A stretch of 21,470 nucleotides of DNA from CAKUFA01 sp963656345. Its GTDB lineage: Bacteria > Bacillota > Clostridia > Christensenellales > Aristaeellaceae. This document shows positions 15,480 through 21,470 of this stretch, piece by piece. Every line of letters begins with the position of its first letter. The stretch's first letter is position 1. The translations under genes were made by a program, and so were the position numbers. The DNA lies in contig CAVKHY010000034.1 in assembly GCA_963656345.1 (NCBI GenBank), positions 1 through 21,470 of the forward strand, written 5' to 3'. The notes under the pieces were generated by a model. It had not been told where the DNA came from. It saw only the letters and a list, made by a program, of their open reading frames with translations, and ran no database searches.

Positions 15480-16664
15480 ATGGCACGAAAAAAACGTGAC
15501 TACACCTACCGCAGCATGCGGGATGAACGGGAATATGGCTTTTATTGGTATAGCGGTCTGTGGCGGGTGATTCGCCCTATTCTGGTTGTGGTTACTTCCT
15601 TGGTGGTTATTATCGGGCTGTTGATGACCGTGTGGAATAAAGTCTACGATGAGTATTTAGCCCCGGTGGATACCGCAAACACCGCAGGTGTTCCCTTTAC
15701 GGTGGAAAGCGGCCAAAGCCTGAGCCGAGTGGCTTCTAATCTGGAAAAGGCAGACCTGATTCGCTCCAAGACGGTTTTCAAGTATTATTGCGATTTTGCC
15801 GGCATGGGACAGAAAATTCAGTCCGGCAGCTATACCCTGAATCAATCCATGACCATGCAGGAGATTGCCGATCAACTGACCAAGGGGGACGGCAATCCCC
15901 TGGTGCGCACCATTACCATGATTCCTGGCTGGACCATTGAAGACTTTGCTGCCAAACTGGTAGCCGATGGCGTGCTGAGCGACAGCACGGAGTTCTTGAA
16001 CCTGTGCAAAACCGGGGAACAGTTCAAGGATTATTACTACATCTCCGATGTTCTGGCCACCAGCAACGTTTCCCAGCGTAAGTATGTGCTGGAGGGCTAC
16101 CTTGCAGCCAATACTTATGAAGTATACACGACGGCGACGGCTGAGGAGATCATCCGCAAGCTGCTGAGCCAGACGGATAACGTGTTCCCGGCAGAAATGC
16201 AGACGCGGGCAGAAGAACTGAACATGACCATGGATCAGGTGCTGACCCTGGCTTCCCTGATTGAAAAGGAAGCGAAGGAGAGCGACTTTGCCAAGGTATC
16301 CGCCGTGTTCCACAATCGGCTGAATCAGAAAATCAAGCTGGGCAGCGACGTAACCATCCATTACATTACCGGCGTACGGAAAATGAACCTGTCTACGGAG
16401 GATTTGCAGGTACAAAGCTTATATAACACCTATCTGCATACGGGGCTGCCTTTGGGACCTATTTGCAGCCCGTCGGAGGCAGCCATCAATGCTGCGTTGT
16501 ATCCCGACGAAACCTACGTGGCTGAAAATTACCTGTACTTCTGCGCCAAGGATCCGGAAAGCGGAGAGCTTTACTTCTCCAAGACCCAGGCGGAGCATGA
16601 CCAAGCCGTGGCTATCTATGCACCTTTGTGGAAGGCTTATGATGAATCAAGGGGGATTGAATGA
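15480..16664 (+). CDS. mltG: Endolytic peptidoglycan transglycosylase MltG (YceG family)
   Basis: Membrane-anchored lytic transglycosylase that cuts nascent glycan strands and is thought to release them from the synthase. The 394-residue product has a short basic cytoplasmic N-terminus, one membrane helix at about residues 29-53 (IRPILVVVTSLVVIIGLLMT), a LysM-like part (FTVESGQSLSRVASNL), and the catalytic domain with LASLIEKEAKESDFAKVSAV. Glu262 is the probable catalytic residue, matching Glu218 in E. coli. It continues with FHNRLNQKIKLGSDVTIHY and ends with LYFCAKDPESGELYFSKTQAEH, standard for the family. AAAGGAGG (15465-15472) precedes the ATG. It is followed immediately by a U32 gene, as in Bacillus, where mltG (yrrL) is near yrrN and yrrO. 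Confidence 0.95.
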   Translation: MARKKRDYTYRSMRDEREYGFYWYSGLWRVIRPILVVVTSLVVIIGLLMTVWNKVYDEYLAPVDTANTAGVPFTVESGQSLSRVASNLEKADLIRSKTVFKYYCDFAGMGQKIQSGSYTLNQSMTMQEIADQLTKGDGNPLVRTITMIPGWTIEDFAAKLVADGVLSDSTEFLNLCKTGEQFKDYYYISDVLATSNVSQRKYVLEGYLAANTYEVYTTATAEEIIRKLLSQTDNVFPAEMQTRAEELNMTMDQVLTLASLIEKEAKESDFAKVSAVFHNRLNQKIKLGSDVTIHYITGVRKMNLSTEDLQVQSLYNTYLHTGLPLGPICSPSEAAINAALYPDETYVAENYLYFCAKDPESGELYFSKTQAEHDQAVAIYAPLWKAYDESRGIE

Positions 16665-16665
16665 T

Positions 16666-17889
16666 ATGGAATTGCTTTGCCCTGCCGGCAGTATGGAATC
16701 TCTTGCGGCGGCGCTTCACTTTGGTGCAGATGCGGTGTACGGCGGCATGAAGCGCTTCGGTCTCCGCGCCTTTGCGGGAAATTTTGATGAAAAGCAGCTG
16801 CAGGCGGCTGTGGCCCAAACCCACCGGGCAGGGAAGAAATTCTATCTGACCATGAACGTATTCCCCTTTGATGATCAAATGGACGCCTTTGTGGCCGGGG
16901 CACGTGTGGCCATGGCTTGCGGCGTGGATGCGGTGATCGTCAGCGATTTGGGTGCGATTACCCGCCTGCGCAGGGAACTGCCGGGGCTGCCGGTGCATGT
17001 AAGCACCCAGGCCAGCACGGTGAACAGTGATGCAGTGGCTCACTATCGTGATCTTGGGTGCGCTCGGGTGATTCTTGCCCGGGAGGTGAGTTTGAACCGA
17101 ATGGCGGCCATCCATGCAAATTTGGGAGACAGTATTGAACTGGAGGCTTTTGTACACGGGGCTTCCTGCATGGCTTATTCCGGACGATGCATGCTCAGCG
17201 CGGCACTGACGGGGCGGAGCGCCAATCAGGGAGAGTGCGCACAGCCTTGCCGGTGGCACTATGCGGTGATGGAAGAAAAGCGTCCTGGCGAATATTTGCC
17301 TGTGTGCGAGGACGATAACGGCACCTATATTTTCTCGGCAAAGGATTTGAATCTGCTGCCCCTACTGCCCAGACTCCGGGATGCAGGCGTTGCAAGCCTG
17401 AAAATTGAAGGCCGGATGAAGACGGAATACTACGTGGCAACCGTTACCTCTGTGTATCGGCGAGCACTGGATCTGCTGGCAAAGGGTGACGATGCATTCG
17501 AAGCCGCACTGCCGGGACTGATGGAAGAATTGCAATGCGCCAGCCACCGGGACAGCGACACCGGGTTTGCTCTGGGAAAACCCAGCCAGCCCGGCGAGGC
17601 AGAAGGTTTTCATCAGTCCCGGGAATATGTGGCTCGGGTCATGGAAGATGCGGAGGCAGGGCAGGAAGCAAGGCTGATGCTGAAGAACCGGTTCTGCACC
17701 GGGGATTCGTTGGAACTGATGACACCCGGCGGTACGGCGCGGGTGGAAGCTGTGCCCTTCCTGCGGGAAAAGACGGGCGAAAGACTGGATACCTTGGGCA
17801 TTGCTGGGGAAGTTATCCGCATGAAACTGCCTGTGCAGGTGCAGGCAGGCGACATGCTCCGCGGGCCCGTGCGGAACCATCGCACCTGA
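16666..17889 (+). CDS. U32 family protein, probable tRNA uridine-34 hydroxylation factor (TrhP-like)
   Basis: The 407-residue product starts at ATG 16666, one base after the mltG stop, with GGGGG at 16651-16655. Earlier in-frame starts lie inside mltG and would add unrelated sequence. The N-terminal TIM-barrel part begins MELLCPAGSMESLAAALHFG. The U32 signature is complete: EAFVHGASCMAYSGRCMLS. Four cysteines suited to an iron-sulfur site are Cys168, Cys175, Cys191 and Cys195 (GECAQPCRW). KIEGRMKTEYYVA follows. Members of this family (TrhP, YrrN/YrrO, YegQ) are needed to make 5-hydroxyuridine at tRNA position 34, although databases often label them peptidase or collagenase. No trmR methyltransferase gene sits between it and mltG, unlike in B. 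subtilis. The C-terminal domain after residue 300 looks like a beta-barrel. Confidence 0.88.
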   Translation: MELLCPAGSMESLAAALHFGADAVYGGMKRFGLRAFAGNFDEKQLQAAVAQTHRAGKKFYLTMNVFPFDDQMDAFVAGARVAMACGVDAVIVSDLGAITRLRRELPGLPVHVSTQASTVNSDAVAHYRDLGCARVILAREVSLNRMAAIHANLGDSIELEAFVHGASCMAYSGRCMLSAALTGRSANQGECAQPCRWHYAVMEEKRPGEYLPVCEDDNGTYIFSAKDLNLLPLLPRLRDAGVASLKIEGRMKTEYYVATVTSVYRRALDLLAKGDDAFEAALPGLMEELQCASHRDSDTGFALGKPSQPGEAEGFHQSREYVARVMEDAEAGQEARLMLKNRFCTGDSLELMTPGGTARVEAVPFLREKTGERLDTLGIAGEVIRMKLPVQVQAGDMLRGPVRNHRT

Positions 17890-17939
17890 AGCATGCAGCG
17901 AAGTTGGCAAGATGTTCCTTGTGAAAAACGATTTTCGGG

Positions 17940-17968
17940 TTGAAAAGCCGTCAAATCTATGATAATAT
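17940..17968 (+). promoter_or_regulatory. Promoter of rex
   Basis: -35 TTGAAA (17940-17945), a 17-base spacer and -10 TAATAT (17963-17968) with an upstream TG (17960-17961) in the extended -10 position. An overlapping GATAAT at 17961-17966 is an alternative -10. Either places the start inside the Rex-like operator at 17972-17989. Confidence 0.6.
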
Positions 17969-17971
17969 CAA

Positions 17972-17989
17972 ATGTGAAAGAATTCACTT
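17972..17989 (+). promoter_or_regulatory. Rex-like operator overlapping the rex transcription start
   Basis: The 18-base dyad ATGTGAAAGAATTCACTT has half-sites ATGTGAA and TTCACTT around a four-base centre. The Rex consensus is TTGTGAA, four bases, TTCACAA; 11 of the 14 fixed positions match. It lies just after the -10 of the rex promoter, as expected for autorepression relieved by NADH. Confidence 0.65.
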
Positions 17990-18017
17990 GCACTTTGCAT
18001 GGGATGGAGGATTGCGA

Positions 18018-18650
18018 ATGGCAGGGTATGTATCGGATGCAGTAATTCGGCGGTTGCCCGGATATTATCGTCACCTGCGTGAACTGGAAGCGGCAGGCGT
18101 GACACAAATTTCATCGCAGGAGCTGGGCAAGCGGATGCAGCTGACGCCTTCGCAGATTCGGCAGGATATTAACTGCTTTGGCGGCTTTGGACGGCAAGGC
18201 TATGGCTACAAGGTTAGCGACCTGAAGATGCACATCGGTGAAATCCTCGGCCTGAACAGAATGCACCGGATGATTATTCTCGGTGTTGGCAACATTGGCA
18301 GCGCAGTGGCCAACTATCCCACCTTCAACCGTGAAGGATTTGAAACGGTGGCTATGTTTGACGTAGACCCCGGAAAAATTGGTACCCGGGTGGGCAATGT
18401 GCCGGTGTATCCCATGGATGAACTGGAAAATTTTCTGGGTGACAATAAGGTGGATGTGGCCGTGCTGGCTGTGCCGGTCAAGGCTGCACAGGAGACCATG
18501 GATCGGCTTTCTGCCTGTCATATAGGTGCGGTGTGGAATTTTGCACCCACCGATCTGCATCATCCGGATGATATGATCGTGGTGAATGTTCACCTGAGTG
18601 ACAGCCTTCAGATTCTTTCCTATAAGATGGCGCATGCAGGCGAAGCCTAA
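18018..18650 (+). CDS. rex: Redox-sensing transcriptional repressor Rex
   Basis: Dimeric repressor that senses the NADH/NAD+ ratio and controls fermentation and redox genes. The 210-residue product has an N-terminal winged helix (residues 5-80: AVIRRLPGYYRHLRELEAAG, SSQELGKRMQLTPSQIRQDI, CFGGFGRQGYGY) and a Rossmann domain with GVGNIG at 89-94 and FDVDPGKIG, where Asp115 should contact the adenine ribose. It ends in the domain-swap helix. ATG 18018 was chosen because TGGAGG (18005-18010) lies seven bases upstream and the product then begins like other Rex proteins; the upstream in-frame extension overlaps the promoter. A Rex-like site at 17972-17989 suggests autoregulation. The next gene follows by 18 bases. 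Confidence 0.96.
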   Translation: MAGYVSDAVIRRLPGYYRHLRELEAAGVTQISSQELGKRMQLTPSQIRQDINCFGGFGRQGYGYKVSDLKMHIGEILGLNRMHRMIILGVGNIGSAVANYPTFNREGFETVAMFDVDPGKIGTRVGNVPVYPMDELENFLGDNKVDVAVLAVPVKAAQETMDRLSACHIGAVWNFAPTDLHHPDDMIVVNVHLSDSLQILSYKMAHAGEA

Positions 18651-18668
18651 TACGGAGGGCAAATATAC

Positions 18669-20417
18669 ATGGAGCAAACCCCGCGCGATGCACAGATGAG
18701 AAGCAACAATGTACCGCTGTATGACGGGGATGGGGAGACTGTACAGGTGCAATACCGTCGGCGAGACAACCAGCAGGTGAACGCCTATGGTGGACATCGC
18801 GGCGCTAGGGTGGAGCGTCAGCCTTTGGGGCGCAGCGAGGAACTGCGGCAGGCTCAGGAAAATCGATATCGTGAAATTGATCCCATGCAGGACGAACCTC
18901 CGAGAAAAAATCGGAAGCGCAAGAAGAAAAAGAGCGTTGCTTCCCGAATCGGGTGGGGGTTCGTCATCTTGCTGTGCCTGCTGTGCATCGGCACAATGGG
19001 ACTCTTTGTCGCACCTCAGCTGCTTGGCATTCAGTTTACCACCCTGCCTAACTATGCTTTTGCTAACGGGACTTTGATCAGCCTGGATCAGGATCATTAT
19101 AGCCAGTATCGCAGCCTGCGCCAGTACATGAATACGGGCACCATCTACCACGGGGTTACCATCGATGGCGTGGATGTGGGCGGCATGACCAAGGATGAAG
19201 CGGCGATGGCTGTCAGCCGGGTCAGCGCAACGGAAGGGTCATCCTTCCAAATTACCGTGAACGTAGACGGACAGACTTGGAGCATTGATTCCGGCAATGT
19301 GCCCATGACACGGAATATACAGGAGATGGTGGACAAGGCCTATGCCTACGGGAGAAACAACACGACTTCCATTCGCGGCACTGGAACGACGCCCTTTCAG
19401 GAACGGGTGAACACCATTGCCGCTCTGCAGGCAGACCCTGTCAATTTAACCACAGCCATTACCTATGATCGGGATACCATCCGCACCATGACGGAGACGA
19501 TTGCTGCATCGGTCAACTGCGAGCCGGTGAACGCTTCGGTTGCTTCTTTTGACTTCAGCAGCAAGAGTTTTACCTTCAATGCGGACACGCCTGGCGCTCA
19601 TGTTAGCGCAACGGACATTTATGATCAGGTGATTGCCTGCCTGGATGCAGGGGATAACCATGCTTCCATCGATGTGGAGGTAGAAACCCTACTGGCGGAG
19701 ACCACCAAAGCGGAGCTTATGAACAGTTTTCGCAAGATCTCCAGCTACACCACCAGCACGACTAGCAACAGTAACCGCAACAACAATATCCGTCTGTCTG
19801 CTGAAGCGATTAACGGTGTGACCGTGCAGCCCGGCGAAACTTTTTCCTTCAATGAAACCACCGGACAGCGGACGGAGGATAAAGGATATAAGGCGGCGGC
19901 AGCTATTTCAGGTGGGCAAAGCAAGGACGAGATCGGCGGCGGTGTGTGCCAAACCAGTTCTACGCTTTTCAACGCGGTGGCAAGAGCCAATTTGGAGATT
20001 GTCTACCGCAGTCCCCATGCTTGGCCATCGTCTTATGTGGAAAAAGGCATGGACGCCACGGTGAATTGGCCCAATCTTGATTTCAAGTTCCGCAACGATA
20101 CGGATTGGCCGATTTTCATTGTGGCGTGGTATGAAAGCCGGAAGGTGACCGTAGAAATCTATGGCATGAGCCTGGGCGAGGGGATCACCATTGACCTTGA
20201 AAGCGAGGTTACGAAGACGATTCAGGCGCCGGAAGGCATCAAGTATGTGCAGAACACCAGCCTGCCTCAAGGTACCAGCAAAAAAACCGTCAGTGCCCGT
20301 AAAGGTTACGAGGTCAGTACCTATCAGGTGTGGTACCAGAATGGTAAGGAATTTAAACGGGAATTACTTTGCACATCGACGTACAAGGCGTACCAAGAGA
20401 CCGTGGAGTACAACTGA
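18669..20417 (+). CDS. VanW family membrane protein with C-terminal G5-like domain
   Basis: A 582-residue, single-pass protein. Residues 1-94 are a polar cytoplasmic tail ending in the basic stretch KNRKRKKKK (80-88), followed by a membrane helix at about 95-116. Outside, residues 150-300 look like the peptidoglycan-binding-like repeat (PG_binding_4) common in this family, with TIDGVDVGGMTKDEAAMAV as a typical strand and helix. The VanW domain runs from about 365 to 505, with VQPGETFSFNETTGQRT, GGGVCQTSSTLFNA (Gly423 onward, Cys427) and HAWPSSYVEKGMDATVNWP. Residues 510-582 resemble a G5 domain. Such proteins are common in Gram-positive genomes and are presumed to act at the cell wall; their reaction is not established. 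CGGAGGG (18653-18659) precedes the ATG. It is probably co-transcribed with rex. Confidence 0.9.
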   Translation: MEQTPRDAQMRSNNVPLYDGDGETVQVQYRRRDNQQVNAYGGHRGARVERQPLGRSEELRQAQENRYREIDPMQDEPPRKNRKRKKKKSVASRIGWGFVILLCLLCIGTMGLFVAPQLLGIQFTTLPNYAFANGTLISLDQDHYSQYRSLRQYMNTGTIYHGVTIDGVDVGGMTKDEAAMAVSRVSATEGSSFQITVNVDGQTWSIDSGNVPMTRNIQEMVDKAYAYGRNNTTSIRGTGTTPFQERVNTIAALQADPVNLTTAITYDRDTIRTMTETIAASVNCEPVNASVASFDFSSKSFTFNADTPGAHVSATDIYDQVIACLDAGDNHASIDVEVETLLAETTKAELMNSFRKISSYTTSTTSNSNRNNNIRLSAEAINGVTVQPGETFSFNETTGQRTEDKGYKAAAAISGGQSKDEIGGGVCQTSSTLFNAVARANLEIVYRSPHAWPSSYVEKGMDATVNWPNLDFKFRNDTDWPIFIVAWYESRKVTVEIYGMSLGEGITIDLESEVTKTIQAPEGIKYVQNTSLPQGTSKKTVSARKGYEVSTYQVWYQNGKEFKRELLCTSTYKAYQETVEYN

Positions 20418-20418
20418 A

Positions 20419-20451
20419 AAAAAGCACCGGCAGCAATGCTTGGTGCTTTTT
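20419..20451 (+). terminator. Strong terminator after the rex-VanW unit
   Basis: A perfect ten-base stem AAAAAGCACC (20419-20428) and GGTGCTTTTT (20442-20451), with an inner AGCA/TGCT pairing. The A and T tracts on both sides mean that it could work in either direction. Confidence 0.9.
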
Positions 20452-20470
20452 CTAATGAATTAAAAAGAAA

Positions 20471-20488
20471 ATGTTAAAAAGAAAACAA
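20471..20488 (+). promoter_or_regulatory. Weak Rex-like site upstream of the secreted FMN-binding-like gene
   Basis: ATGTTAAAAAGAAAACAA compared with the clostridial Rex form TTGTTAA, four bases, TTAACAA matches 11 of 14 fixed positions. It ends eight bases before the -35 of the next promoter. The stretch is A-rich, so a chance match is quite possible. Confidence 0.25.
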
Positions 20489-20496
20489 GGTTATCC

Positions 20497-20526
20497 TTTA
20501 CAAACCCATATGCTTTCCTGTATAAT
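20497..20526 (+). promoter_or_regulatory. Strong promoter for the secreted FMN-binding-like gene
   Basis: -35 TTTACA (20497-20502), an 18-base spacer and a perfect -10 TATAAT (20521-20526). A small hairpin TCGG/CCGA (20538-20541 with 20547-20550) and the excellent ribosome binding site GAAGGAGG (20555-20562) follow. Confidence 0.8.
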
Positions 20527-20572
20527 CTCCACATACGTCGGAGAAACCGACAAAGAAGGAGGATAACTTCAC

Positions 20573-21085
20573 ATGAAAAAGGTTCTTGCCCTGGTGCTGG
20601 CTCTTGCCCTGATGCTCCCTGTGTTTGCTCTTGCTGATGATGTCGTGAAAATTGGTCAGGTGGACTATGCTGCCCATGGCACGAAGTGCTTTGCCGTGCT
20701 GACTGTAGCTGTGCAGGGTGACAAGATCGTTGCTGCTTACATCGACGAGTTCCAGTTCATGGATGCCGCAACGGCTGAAGGCGTTCCGAACAGCGATGCG
20801 GACTTTGGCACCAGCTATCCCGAAGGCAAGGTACTGGCCTCCAAGAAGGTAAATGCTGCTCTGTACAGCACCAACATGCAAAAGGCTGGTTCCACCCAGG
20901 CATTGGACGTGAACTATGCAGCCATCGAGGCTTTTGTTACCGGCAAGACCATTGCTGAATTGGAAGCGGCCATCGAAGGCAAGACCTCTGAAGAAATGGT
21001 TGATGTTGTTTCCGGATGCACCCTGGTAGATACTTTGGGCTATGTTACCGGTTTGCTGGAAGCTGCAAAGTCTGTTGCAGAGTAA
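20573..21085 (+). CDS. Secreted protein related to FMN-binding domains, with variant flavinylation motif
   Basis: A 170-residue product with a classic signal peptide (MKKVLALVLALALMLPVFALA, cut after residue 21) and no lipobox. The mature part has the strand pattern HGTKCFAVLTVAVQGDKIVAAYIDE, similar to FMN-binding domains, where a series of Val residues leads to a Gly-Lys-Ile turn. Near the end, DVVSGCTLVDTLGY (Asp144 to Tyr157) aligns with the flavin attachment motif, which normally reads D-x-x-S-G-A-T. Here Ala is replaced by Cys149, while the acceptor Thr150 is kept. No flavin transferase or electron-transfer partner is visible. The strong promoter, ribosome binding site and dedicated terminator suggest high, single-gene expression. 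A role in extracellular redox reactions is plausible but unproven. I know of no characterised protein that it matches. Confidence 0.75.
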   Translation: MKKVLALVLALALMLPVFALADDVVKIGQVDYAAHGTKCFAVLTVAVQGDKIVAAYIDEFQFMDAATAEGVPNSDADFGTSYPEGKVLASKKVNAALYSTNMQKAGSTQALDVNYAAIEAFVTGKTIAELEAAIEGKTSEEMVDVVSGCTLVDTLGYVTGLLEAAKSVAE

Positions 21086-21105
21086 TAACGGAATAACGAA
21101 TCAAG

Positions 21106-21143
21106 AAACAGGAGAGGTGCTGCGATGGTACCTCTCCTGTTTT
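21106..21143 (+). terminator. Terminator after the secreted FMN-binding-like gene
   Basis: A 13-base perfect stem AAACAGGAGAGGT (21106-21118) and ACCTCTCCTGTTT (21130-21142), with T tract TTTT at 21140-21143. The loop is 11 bases. Confidence 0.88.
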
Positions 21144-21147
21144 ACTT

Positions 21148-21309
21148 ATGAGAATTTTGCAAAGTGCCTTGTTGTTCCAAACCCTTACGCTCCAGCGTGC
21201 GGTGACACCTGGGCAGTCCGCAGTGCTCTACCGGGGAGAAGAATGCCTCGGGGGAGCCATTGTGGAAAGTATTCTGGACGCAGGCAAAGTGGAAATGCAG
21301 GAAAGATGA
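21148..21309 (+). pseudogene. mnmA: C-terminal remnant of tRNA 2-thiouridylase MnmA
   Basis: In this frame 53 codons are open from ATG 21148 to the TGA at 21307-21309. From 21187 the translation reads TLQRAVTPGQSAVLYRGEEC, then LGGAIVESILDAGKVEMQER. RAVTPGQ, a Tyr-x-Gly turn and LGGA/G-x-I are the conserved end of MnmA (TrmU), which thiolates uridine 34 of tRNA; this part is the C-terminal beta-barrel. The catalytic PP-loop and cysteines are absent. Upstream similarity fades at about 21166, and the terminator of the previous gene lies directly before it. There is no ribosome binding site. It is best read as a fragment left by deletion or recombination; a mis-join in assembly would look the same. 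A fitting terminator follows immediately. Confidence 0.7.
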
Positions 21310-21310
21310 T

Positions 21311-21351
21311 AAAAAAACGCACGTGAACAGACTGACAGCGTGCGTTTTTTT
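21311..21351. terminator. Bidirectional terminator after the mnmA remnant
   Basis: A perfect 13-base stem AAAAAAACGCACG (21311-21323) and CGTGCGTTTTTTT (21339-21351) around a 15-base loop. The A and T runs at the ends allow termination from either side. It was probably the terminator of the once intact mnmA. Confidence 0.88.
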
Positions 21352-21439
21352 GTATGCCGTTCCGCATATTTCCGAACGATGCAGAATATGAACGCCTTGT
21401 AAACCCTGTGTAAACCCGAACGAAACACGCAATACACTC
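21352..21439 (-). ncRNA. Possible small leftward RNA between a promoter and the bidirectional terminator
   Basis: A transcript from the minus-strand promoter at 21440-21468 would start near 21433 and end at the bidirectional terminator, giving about 120 nt. Read on the minus strand, CGTTC/GAACG can form a hairpin (21359-21363 with 21375-21379 on the plus strand). No minus-strand frame here has a ribosome binding site. The stretch also holds an 11-base-spaced direct repeat of TGTAAACCC (21398-21406 and 21409-21417). Confidence 0.35.
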
Positions 21440-21468
21440 ATTATACAATCGTCTTTGCAGAAAGTCAA
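21440..21468 (-). promoter_or_regulatory. Strong leftward sigma-A-type promoter at the right edge
   Basis: Read on the minus strand: -35 TTGACT (21468-21463), a 17-base spacer and a perfect -10 TATAAT (21445-21440). It is the closest match to consensus in the window and points towards the mnmA remnant, where no minus-strand gene is evident. Confidence 0.65.
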
Positions 21469-21470
21469 GA

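Noticed and set aside
16489..16665. Earlier in-frame start for the U32 gene
   Set aside because: It would lie inside mltG and add about 59 residues unlike any U32 protein. ATG 16666 gives the standard MELLCPAG start.
16666..17889. U32 gene as a secreted collagenase or virulence protease
   Set aside because: There is no signal peptide, and characterised members with this cysteine pattern act in tRNA hydroxylation.
17940..18017. Upstream in-frame start (TTG 17940) for rex
   Set aside because: The extension covers the promoter and operator and does not resemble Rex. ATG 18018 has a good ribosome binding site.
18669..20417. VanW as a sign of glycopeptide resistance
   Set aside because: No vanH, vanA or vanX-type genes are present, and VanW/G5 proteins are common in Gram-positive genomes unrelated to resistance.
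21142..21468. Minus-strand open frames at the right edge
   Set aside because: They lack ribosome binding sites, run through a bidirectional terminator and lie opposite the mnmA remnant.

Overview
This window looks like part of a draft chromosome (probably a metagenome scaffold, given a 10-N gap inside rpsB) from a moderately GC-rich member of the Bacillota, most likely class Clostridia. The basis is the gene order rpsB-tsf-pyrH-frr-uppS-cdsA-dxr-rseP-ispG, an RNase J / YlbF / MltG / U32 block, a Rex redox repressor with a clostridial-type operator, a large VanW/G5 protein, and strong AGGAGG ribosome binding sites with sigma-A-type promoters. Every gene I can support reads on the + strand. I saw no tRNA, rRNA, CRISPR array or insertion sequence.

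Layout. 1-1221: 3' part of a family 5 (oligopeptide-type) substrate-binding protein. 1253-3121: a near-consensus promoter, a folded leader, then rpsB and tsf, closed by a strong terminator. 3165-4728: pyrH, frr and a small unrecognised gene coupled to frr, followed by a hairpin. 4854-11423: a lipid and isoprenoid run of uppS, cdsA, dxr, rseP and ispG, then an RNase Z-like metallo-beta-lactamase protein and a secreted protein of unknown function. 11457-13023: a LarA-family gene with its own promoter and terminator. 13045-17889: an extended -10 promoter, a leader of about 210 nt with three hairpins, then RNase J, YlbF, MltG and a U32 family protein. 17940-20451: rex, with a Rex-like operator over its own promoter, and a VanW/G5 membrane protein. 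20497-21143: a strongly expressed-looking secreted protein related to FMN-binding domains. 21148-21351: a remnant of the 3' end of mnmA with a terminator. The right edge holds a leftward promoter.

How the genes fit together. The first half is growth machinery: ribosomal protein S2, EF-Ts, ribosome recycling factor and UMP kinase. These sit beside undecaprenyl diphosphate synthase and CDP-diacylglycerol synthase (cell wall and phospholipid precursors) and two enzymes of the MEP isoprenoid pathway (dxr, ispG) that supply the uppS substrates. The second half combines RNA processing (RNase J, YlbF, the RNase Z-like protein), wall assembly (MltG, VanW/G5), probable tRNA wobble-uridine hydroxylation (U32 family) and redox control (Rex).

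Most of the window is conserved housekeeping DNA and I see no complete novel defence or mobile system. The points most worth a second look are the structured leaders ahead of RNase J and rpsB, the small protein after frr, the Cys/His-rich N-terminal extension on LarA, the secreted protein with an SGCT variant of the flavinylation motif, the Rex operator, the mnmA remnant, and a possible small RNA at the right edge.
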